A stretch of DNA of 64,000 bases, from assembly GCF_000340965.1 (NCBI RefSeq), contig NZ_ANAY01000007.1:212612-276611 (forward strand), in the 5' to 3' direction. Below are positions 58,796 to 64,000 of this stretch, in pieces. This DNA is from Nocardiopsis kunsanensis DSM 44524. Lineage in GTDB: Bacteria > Actinomycetota > Actinomycetes > Streptosporangiales > Streptosporangiaceae. The notes under the pieces were generated by a model. It did not search any database, had not been told where the DNA came from, and was given only the letters and a program-made list of their open reading frames with translations. The stretch's first letter is position 1, and the number at the start of each line of letters is the position of its first letter. The position numbers and the translations under genes are program-made.

Positions 58796-59877
58796 GCTTC
58801 ACCCTGAACGACCTGCCGCTCCGTGACGACCTGCGCGGGAGCTCCCCTTACGGAGCACCGCAGCTCGACGTGCCAGTGGTCCTCAACACCAACGAGAACC
58901 CGCACGCACCCTCACCGGAGCTGGCCAAGGCCCTGGCGGACGCGGTCTCCGACGCCGCCCTCACCCTGAACCGCTACCCCGACCGCGACGCCCTCGCCCT
59001 GCGCGGCGCTCTCGCCGACTACCTCGGGCACGGCGTGACCACCGACCAGGTGTGGGCCGCCAACGGATCCAACGAGATCCTGCAGCAGATCCTGCAGGCC
59101 TTCGGCGGACCGGGCCGTGTGGCTCTCGGCTTCGAACCCTCCTACTCGATGCACCCGATCATCACCCGCGGCACCAACACCGAATGGGTCGCGGTGCCGC
59201 GCGGGGACGACTTCGCCGTCGACACCGACGCCGCGTTGGCAGCGATCGCCGAGCACCGCCCCAGCGTCGTCTTCCTCACCTCGCCCAACAACCCCACCGG
59301 GACCGCCCTGGACCTGGACGACGTGCGCCGGATCGCCGAGGCCGCCCCCGGTGTCGTGGTCGTCGACGAGGCCTACGCCGAGTTCCGTCGCGAGGGCACG
59401 CCCAGTGCGCTGACACTGCTGGAGGAACACCCGCGCGTCATCGTCTCGCGCACCATGTCCAAGGCCTTCGCGCTCGCCGGGGCCCGCGTCGGCTACCTGG
59501 CCGCCCACCCCGCGGTGGTGGAGGCCCTGCAGCTGGTCCGCCTGCCCTACCACCTGTCGGCCGTCACCCAGGCCGTCGCCGTCACCGCGCTCAGCCACGC
59601 CGACGAACTCCTCTCGACCGTGGCCGACCTGCGTGCCGAACGGGACGGCCTGGTCGACTGGCTGCGCGGCGAGGGCTTCAGCGTGGCCGACTCCGACGCG
59701 AACTTCGTCATGTTCGGCCTCTTCGAGGACCGCAACCGGGTCTGGCGGGCCCTGCTCGAACAGCAGGTCCTCATCCGGGAGACCGGGCCGGACGGATGGC
59801 TGCGCGTCACCGTCGGCACCGCCCAGGAGACCGCAGCCTTCCGCGCCGCCCTGCTGCGCGCCACCGGCCGGCGCTGA
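58792..59877 (+). CDS. hisC: Histidinol-phosphate aminotransferase
   Basis: PLP enzyme converting imidazole-acetol phosphate to L-histidinol phosphate. 361 residues of aminotransferase class [16 protein letters not shown] starts the domain, [10 protein letters not shown] binds phosphate, [11 protein letters not shown] and [10 protein letters not shown] are core motifs, and Lys224 in [17 protein letters not shown] binds PLP. The GTG start at 58792 is the first plausible codon. Confidence 0.96.
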   Translation: MSFTLNDLPLRDDLRGSSPYGAPQLDVPVVLNTNENPHAPSPELAKALADAVSDAALTLNRYPDRDALALRGALADYLGHGVTTDQVWAANGSNEILQQILQAFGGPGRVALGFEPSYSMHPIITRGTNTEWVAVPRGDDFAVDTDAALAAIAEHRPSVVFLTSPNNPTGTALDLDDVRRIAEAAPGVVVVDEAYAEFRREGTPSALTLLEEHPRVIVSRTMSKAFALAGARVGYLAAHPAVVEALQLVRLPYHLSAVTQAVAVTALSHADELLSTVADLRAERDGLVDWLRGEGFSVADSDANFVMFGLFEDRNRVWRALLEQQVLIRETGPDGWLRVTVGTAQETAAFRAALLRATGRR

Positions 59878-59916
59878 ACCGCACGGCCCCACACCACCAC
59901 CGAGGGAAAGCACACC

Positions 59917-60510
59917 ATGAGCCGCACCGGACGCGTGGAACGCACCACGAAGGAAACGAAGGTCCTGGTCGAGATCGACCTCGACGGGACCGGGGTCTCC
60001 GACGTCTCCACCGGCGTCGGTTTCTACGACCACATGCTCGACCAGATCGCCAAGCACGGCCTCTTCGACCTGACCGTGCGCACCGAGGGCGATCTGCACA
60101 TCGACTCCCACCACACCATCGAGGACACCTCCCTGGCGCTGGGCGCGGCCTTCCGTGAGGCTCTCGGCGACAAGCGCGGGATCCGCCGTTTCGCCGACGC
60201 CAAGGTGCCCCTCGACGAGGCCCTGGCCGAGGTGACCGTCGACGTCTCCGGCCGCCCCTATCTGGTGCACAGCGAACCCGAGGGTATGGCCCCGGTCATC
60301 GGCCGTGACTACGACACGACCATGACCCGCCACATCTTCGAGTCCTTCGTGGCCCAGGCCCGGGTGGCACTGCACATCCACGTGCCCTACGGCCGCAACG
60401 CCCACCACATCGTCGAGTGCCAGTTCAAGGCCCTGGCACGTGCTCTGCGCGTGGCCACCGAGGACGACCCGCGCGTCAGCGGGATCCCCTCGACCAAGGG
60501 CGCGCTGTAG
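59917..60510 (+). CDS. hisB: Imidazoleglycerol-phosphate dehydratase
   Basis: Mn-dependent dehydratase, 197 residues, monofunctional (no phosphatase domain), as in other actinobacteria. [16 protein letters not shown] and [14 protein letters not shown] are the first metal-binding repeat; [19 protein letters not shown] is the second. GAGGGAAAG precedes the ATG. Its TAG overlaps the GTG of the next small gene by one nt. Confidence 0.97.
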   Translation: MSRTGRVERTTKETKVLVEIDLDGTGVSDVSTGVGFYDHMLDQIAKHGLFDLTVRTEGDLHIDSHHTIEDTSLALGAAFREALGDKRGIRRFADAKVPLDEALAEVTVDVSGRPYLVHSEPEGMAPVIGRDYDTTMTRHIFESFVAQARVALHIHVPYGRNAHHIVECQFKALARALRVATEDDPRVSGIPSTKGAL

Positions 60511-60671
60511 TGGACACCGACCTGTGGGGGATCGCCCTGATCCTGCTCGCCGGTTTCCTGGCCGGCGGCACCTACGCCATGTGGAAGATCAACCGGGTCC
60601 TGTCGGCCCTTCTCGGTGCCTGTGCGGTCATGGCCGTCCTCGCGGGCGCCGGTCGCCTCGGCTACTTCTAG
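60510..60671 (+). CDS. Small membrane protein in the his operon
   Basis: 53 residues with two hydrophobic helices (about 6-23 and 30-50) and a short basic turn (WKINR). GTG at 60510 overlaps the hisB stop (TAGTG), which implies coupling. Function unknown. Similar small membrane ORFs are found between hisB and hisH in some actinomycetes as far as I recall. A strong hairpin follows. Confidence 0.68.
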   Translation: MDTDLWGIALILLAGFLAGGTYAMWKINRVLSALLGACAVMAVLAGAGRLGYF

Positions 60672-60683
60672 GGCCCTCCGGCA

Positions 60684-60719
60684 GGGCCGGCGGCTCCGCC
60701 ACGCGTGAGCCGCCGGCCC
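60684..60719 (+). terminator. Perfect 13-bp hairpin within the his operon
   Basis: GGGCCGGCGGCTC (60684-60696) pairs with GAGCCGCCGGCCC (60707-60719), loop 10 nt, 12 nt after the small gene and 20 nt before hisH. It may partly terminate or stabilise the upstream hisDCB message and so separate expression of hisDCB from hisHAF. Confidence 0.6.
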
Positions 60720-60739
60720 CCTCGTACGAAAGGAACCCG

Positions 60740-61396
60740 ATGACCTCTCGAGTGGTCGTGTTCGACTACGGCTCCGGGAACCTGCGTTCGGCCCAACGGG
60801 CCATGGAACGCACCGGGGCCGAGGTCACCGTCACCTCCGATCCCCGCCGCGCCCTGGAGGCCGACGGGCTGGTGGTCCCCGGTGTGGGTTCCTTCAGCGC
60901 CTGTATGGCCAGTCTCCGCGCGGCCGGCGGTGAGCGCATCATCGGCCGCCGCCTGGCCGGGGCACGCCCCGTCCTCGGTATCTGTGTGGGGCTGCAGGTC
61001 CTCTTCGACCGGGGCGTGGAGCAGGCCGATCCGCTGGAGGAGGACCAGGCCACCCAGGGCTGCGGCGAGTGGCCCGGAACGGTCGAACGCCTGCGCGCCC
61101 CGATCCTGCCGCACATGGGCTGGAACACGGTGCAGGCCCCCTCGGACAGTGTGCTCTTCGACGGTCTGGCCGCCGATGAACGCTTCTACTTCGTGCACTC
61201 CTACGCGGTGCGCACCTGGGACATGGTGCCGCTGAACCCCCGTACCCCCGCGCCGGGTGTGGCCTGGGCCGAACACGGTGAACCCTTCGTGGCCGCCGTC
61301 GAGAACGGTCCGCTCAGCGCCACGCAGTTCCACCCGGAGAAGTCCGGGGACGCGGGCGCCCGCCTGCTCTCCAACTGGGTGTCGTCCCTGCCCTGA
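60740..61396 (+). CDS. hisH: Imidazole glycerol phosphate synthase, glutaminase subunit
   Basis: Class I glutamine amidotransferase that supplies ammonia to HisF. About 218 residues. Catalytic Cys82 in LGICVGLQ, His/Glu in QFHPEKS, and VVPGVGSF as the oxyanion-strand motif. ATG 60740 has AAGGAA just upstream. Confidence 0.95.
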   Translation: MTSRVVVFDYGSGNLRSAQRAMERTGAEVTVTSDPRRALEADGLVVPGVGSFSACMASLRAAGGERIIGRRLAGARPVLGICVGLQVLFDRGVEQADPLEEDQATQGCGEWPGTVERLRAPILPHMGWNTVQAPSDSVLFDGLAADERFYFVHSYAVRTWDMVPLNPRTPAPGVAWAEHGEPFVAAVENGPLSATQFHPEKSGDAGARLLSNWVSSLP

Positions 61397-61451
61397 GCCG
61401 GGCACGCCCACGAACCGAACCCGTCCACCAACCGAGCCACGAGAAGGTCTC

Positions 61452-62207
61452 ATGCCCGGTCAGAGCACCACATCCTCCGCACTCGAACTCCTGCCCGCCG
61501 TGGACGTCGCCGGCGGCCAGGCCGTCCAACTCGTCCAGGGCGCAGCCGGCACAGGCGGCCAGTACGGTGATCCCTACACGGCCGCCACCGCCTGGCAGGA
61601 GGCCGGCGCCGAGTGGATCCACCTGGTGGATCTGGACGCCGCCTTCGGCCGCGGACACAACCGCGAGCTGCTCGGCGACATCGTGGGCAGCCTCGACGTG
61701 AAGGTGGAGATGTCCGGCGGGATCCGCGACGACGAGTCCCTGAACGCGGCCCTGGCCACCGGCTGCGAGCGCGTCAACATCGGCACAGCAGCCCTGGAGA
61801 ACCCCGAGTGGTGCGCGAAGATCATCGCTGAGCACGGGGACCGGATCGCCATCGGTCTGGACGTGCGCGGCACCACCCTGGCCGCCCGCGGCTGGACCCG
61901 GGAGGGCGGCGACCTCTTCGAGACCCTGGCGCGCCTGGAGGAACAGGGGTGCCGGCGGTACGTGGTCACCGACGTCAACAAGGACGGCATGCTCAAGGGC
62001 CCCAACCTGGAGCTGCTGCGCACCGTCTGCCGCAACACCGACAAGCCCGTCGTGGCCAGCGGCGGAGTGTCCAGCCTGGAGGACCTGCGGGCCATCGCCG
62101 GCCTGGTCCCCGAGGGGGTCGAGGGCGCCATCATGGGCACGGCCCTGTACGAGGGCGCCTTCACCCTGCAGGACGCGTTGGCCCTGGTCGAGGAGGCGAA
62201 GCGATGA
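61452..62207 (+). CDS. priA: Phosphoribosyl isomerase A (HisA, probably bifunctional PriA)
   Basis: TIM-barrel isomerase of ProFAR, about 251 residues. [41 protein letters not shown] and [12 protein letters not shown] are the barrel motifs, carrying both catalytic aspartates. In many actinobacteria this enzyme also does the TrpF reaction; that is inferred, not visible. GAGAAGG at 61441-61447 precedes the ATG. Overlaps hisF by 4 nt (ATGA). Confidence 0.95.
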   Translation: MPGQSTTSSALELLPAVDVAGGQAVQLVQGAAGTGGQYGDPYTAATAWQEAGAEWIHLVDLDAAFGRGHNRELLGDIVGSLDVKVEMSGGIRDDESLNAALATGCERVNIGTAALENPEWCAKIIAEHGDRIAIGLDVRGTTLAARGWTREGGDLFETLARLEEQGCRRYVVTDVNKDGMLKGPNLELLRTVCRNTDKPVVASGGVSSLEDLRAIAGLVPEGVEGAIMGTALYEGAFTLQDALALVEEAKR

Positions 62208-62977
62208 GCCTGGCGATCCGTGTCATCCCCTGCCTGGACGTGGACGCCGGGCGTGTGGTCAAGGGGGTCAACTTCGAGAACCTGCGCGACGCCGGGGACC
62301 CGGTCGAGCTGGCCGGTGTCTACGACAGTGGCGGGGCCGACGAGCTGACCTTCCTGGACGTGACCGCCTCCAGCGGTGACCGGGAGACCACCTACGACAT
62401 GGTGCGGCGCACCGCCGACCAGGTGTTCATCCCGCTGACCGTGGGCGGGGGAGTGCGTACCCCCGAGGACGTCGACCGGTTGCTGCGGGCCGGCGCCGAC
62501 AAGGTGGGCGTCAATACCGCGGCCCTCGCCCGGCCTGCCCTCATCGAGGAGATCGCCGAACGTTTCGGGCGCCAGGTCCTGGTGCTCTCGGCTGACGTGC
62601 GCCGAGTGCGCGAGGACGGTGGGTCCACCCCGAGCGGGTTCGAGGTCACCACACACGGCGGACGCAGGGGTACCGGGACCGACGCCCTGCAGTGGTGTGC
62701 CGAGGCCGCTCGCCTGGGCGCGGGGGAGATCCTGCTCAACTCCATGGACGCCGACGGCACCAAGGCAGGGTTCGACCTGGAACTGATCCGGGCGGTGCGC
62801 GCCGAGGTCGAGGTGCCCATCATCGCCTCGGGCGGTGCCGGCGCGGTGGAGCACTTCGTGCCCGCCGTGGAGGCGGGGGCCGACGCGTTGCTGGCGGCCA
62901 CGGTGTTCCACTTCGGCGAGTTCACGGTCGGTGAGGTCAAGGACAGTCTGCGCGCGGCCGGGTACCCCGTGCGCTGA
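62204..62977 (+). CDS. hisF: Imidazole glycerol phosphate synthase, cyclase subunit
   Basis: TIM-barrel cyclase, 257 residues, making IGP and AICAR with HisH-derived ammonia. Catalytic Asp12 in [15 protein letters not shown]; the second catalytic aspartate is in [19 protein letters not shown] and [12 protein letters not shown] are the phosphate-binding loops. Last recognised his gene here. Confidence 0.96.
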   Translation: MSLAIRVIPCLDVDAGRVVKGVNFENLRDAGDPVELAGVYDSGGADELTFLDVTASSGDRETTYDMVRRTADQVFIPLTVGGGVRTPEDVDRLLRAGADKVGVNTAALARPALIEEIAERFGRQVLVLSADVRRVREDGGSTPSGFEVTTHGGRRGTGTDALQWCAEAARLGAGEILLNSMDADGTKAGFDLELIRAVRAEVEVPIIASGGAGAVEHFVPAVEAGADALLAATVFHFGEFTVGEVKDSLRAAGYPVR

Positions 62978-63111
62978 GGCGTCCGGTTCGGTGGGGTTCC
63001 TGTCCCTGTGGGCGATACCCGCTTCTGGCTTTGTGTGACTGGGCCGTGGCGGTGGGTTGGTGAAGTTGTGTTCCGTGTGAATATGACCACTGTCCTGCCC
63101 ACCAGATGACC

Positions 63112-63123
63112 GGGAGATCTCCC
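63112..63123. other. 12-bp palindrome covering the ribosome-binding site region
   Basis: GGGAGATCTCCC is a perfect palindrome and contains the GGGAG that would serve as ribosome-binding site for the ATG at 63127. Folding could hide it. The gap 62978-63126 shows no clear promoter. Confidence 0.3.
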
Positions 63124-63126
63124 ATT

Positions 63127-63852
63127 ATGTCCGCACGTACCCACACAGGGTTCCTCGGTCGGATGCTGGCCGTGGCCGGTGCCGGCACCGTCATGTTCAC
63201 CGCCTCCGTCGCCACGGCCCCGACCGCGAGCGCCGACGACATGGATCGCGCCTCCGCCGAGACCATCGCCATGGTCGAGGCCAAGCCCTGGCCCTTCTAC
63301 GTCCACGGCCAGGTCGACATCGACATCAGGGCCGCTTACCGGGCTCTGGGACAGCAGGGTTTCGACAGCGGGGTCGAGACCTCCGAGTTCACTGATGAAC
63401 TCCGCGAAGAGGTCCTCGAGTACCAGGAGGCGCACGAGCAGTACCTGCCCGTCACGGGGAACCTGGACGAGGAGACCTGGCTGCTCCTGCGCGAACAGAC
63501 CTACGCCGACGAGTACGTGCCCGGCGACGGCCCGAACAACGGCCGCACGGACGGGGTCCTGAGCATCCAGGAACTCCTCATGTGGAAACACGACGCCGAC
63601 ATCGCCAACGACGGCTGGTACGGCGAGGAGACCTTCTACGCGGTCTGTGACGCCCAGGAGGCCTACGGGCTGGACGCCGACGGGCTGGTCGGCCGCCTCA
63701 CCTGGCGTTCGCTCATCACCGACCAGGACTGGGACCAGGACTCCGCCCGGGAGCTGCCGCAGGCCCAGGTCCCGGAGCGGGTGCCCGACGGTTTCATGGC
63801 CGACGCCGAGGAGGCCACGGCCCAGTACAGCTGCGCCGACCGTCCCGCCTAG
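63127..63852 (+). CDS. Secreted protein with two peptidoglycan-binding-like domains
   Basis: About 241 residues. An N-terminal signal peptide (basic SARTHTGFLGR, hydrophobic MLAVAGAGTVMFTASVA, cleavage after TASA) is followed by two PG_binding_1-like helical segments: LREEVLEYQEAHEQYLPVTG with NLDEETWLLL, and a second ending GLDADGLVGRLTWRSL. No catalytic domain. Acts outside the cell, perhaps binding wall or another protein. ATG 63127 has GGGAG 10 nt upstream; ATG 63106 is an alternative. Confidence 0.78.
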   Translation: MSARTHTGFLGRMLAVAGAGTVMFTASVATAPTASADDMDRASAETIAMVEAKPWPFYVHGQVDIDIRAAYRALGQQGFDSGVETSEFTDELREEVLEYQEAHEQYLPVTGNLDEETWLLLREQTYADEYVPGDGPNNGRTDGVLSIQELLMWKHDADIANDGWYGEETFYAVCDAQEAYGLDADGLVGRLTWRSLITDQDWDQDSARELPQAQVPERVPDGFMADAEEATAQYSCADRPA

Positions 63853-63862
63853 ACCGCCCAGG

Positions 63863-63887
63863 GGCCGCGCCCCCGGGGGTCGCGGCC
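63863..63887 (+). terminator. Hairpin after the secreted protein gene
   Basis: GGCCGCG (63863-63869) and CGCGGCC (63881-63887) pair around a CCCCC/GGGGG-containing loop, 10 nt after the stop codon. Confidence 0.6.
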
Positions 63888-63955
63888 GACACCTCCGTGC
63901 CCGCCGGAGCGTCGGACACAGCCCGGCCGGAACCCCCCGCACCCCTGTTCCTGTA

Positions 63956-63991
63956 CCCCGCCACACCCTGCTCGGGAAGGGTGTGGCGGGG
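63956..63991. terminator. Perfect 13-bp hairpin near the window end
   Basis: CCCCGCCACACCC (63956-63968) and GGGTGTGGCGGGG (63979-63991) with a 10-nt loop. Probably a terminator for a convergent gene beyond the window or a second one for the upstream gene. Confidence 0.65.
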
Positions 63992-64000
63992 GTCTGCCTG

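Noticed and set aside
1..64000. Search for tRNA or rRNA genes, insertion sequences, prophage, CRISPR arrays, toxin-antitoxin pairs and defence islands
   Set aside because: No transposase, integrase, terminal inverted repeats with target duplications, cloverleaf-like sequence or repeat-spacer array was recognised by eye. A tRNAscan or IS search could still find something missed.

Overview
This is a GC-rich actinobacterial chromosomal segment dominated by housekeeping genes. The evidence is GTG and TTG starts, DivIVA/Wag31 and SepF division proteins, a MurE with the meso-diaminopimelate (DNPR) motif, a PriA/HisA-type isomerase inside the histidine operon, an actinobacterial ileS T-box leader, IdeR/DmdR-type iron boxes and many leaderless promoters. 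Gene content and order fit a Nocardiopsis-like or Streptomyces-like filamentous actinomycete. That placement is inference from synteny, not a database result.

Layout. Positions 1-4514 hold the end of the aroC-aroK-aroB shikimate cluster, efp, nusB and a SAM methyltransferase. Positions 4606-6555 hold DNA polymerase IV and a small DUF3040 membrane protein. Positions 6761-11374 (minus strand) form a MoxR ATPase / DUF58 / membrane transglutaminase operon that diverges from mraZ. Positions 11749-34158 are the division and cell-wall (dcw) cluster: mraZ, rsmH, ftsL, ftsI, murE, murF, mraY, murD, ftsW, murG, murC, ftsQ, ftsZ, pgeF, yggS, sepF, yggT and divIVA. A reverse-oriented homocysteine methyltransferase gene interrupts it between ftsI and murE. 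Positions 34246-35724 encode an unrecognised acidic membrane protein with three 26-residue repeats. ileS follows on the minus strand behind a T-box leader. Positions 39455-41964 hold a small acidic protein, a DksA/TraR zinc-finger protein, lspA and rluD. Positions 42046-45330 (minus strand) carry a thiamine-diphosphate enzyme, azlD, azlC and a decayed AraC-family regulator gene. Positions 45389-57145 hold a GNAT enzyme, a hotdog thioesterase, a phosphodiesterase-like protein, dnaE, a DinB-fold protein, a membrane protein, a fatty-acyl AMP ligase, YbaK, a LON-domain protein and ferritin. Positions 57395-62977 are the his operon (hisD, hisC, hisB, a 53-aa membrane protein, hisH, hisA/priA, hisF). 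A secreted peptidoglycan-binding-like protein ends the window.

How it works together. MraZ sits downstream of its own four-repeat operator and probably controls the start of the dcw operon. Lipid II synthesis (MurE, F, D, C, G, MraY, FtsW) and septal assembly (FtsZ, SepF, FtsQ, FtsL, FtsI) are encoded together with the polar-growth protein DivIVA. Many genes overlap by 4 nt (GTGA or ATGA), implying translational coupling. Converging genes are separated by long perfect hairpins.

No phage, insertion sequence, CRISPR array, tRNA or rRNA gene was seen, and no clearly new defence or biosynthetic system. The most unusual items are the acidic repeat protein next to divIVA, the roughly 210-residue linker of FtsZ, the inverted mmuM gene inside dcw, the azlCD regulator relic, and several well-formed cis-regulatory sites (MraZ boxes, ileS T-box, iron boxes).
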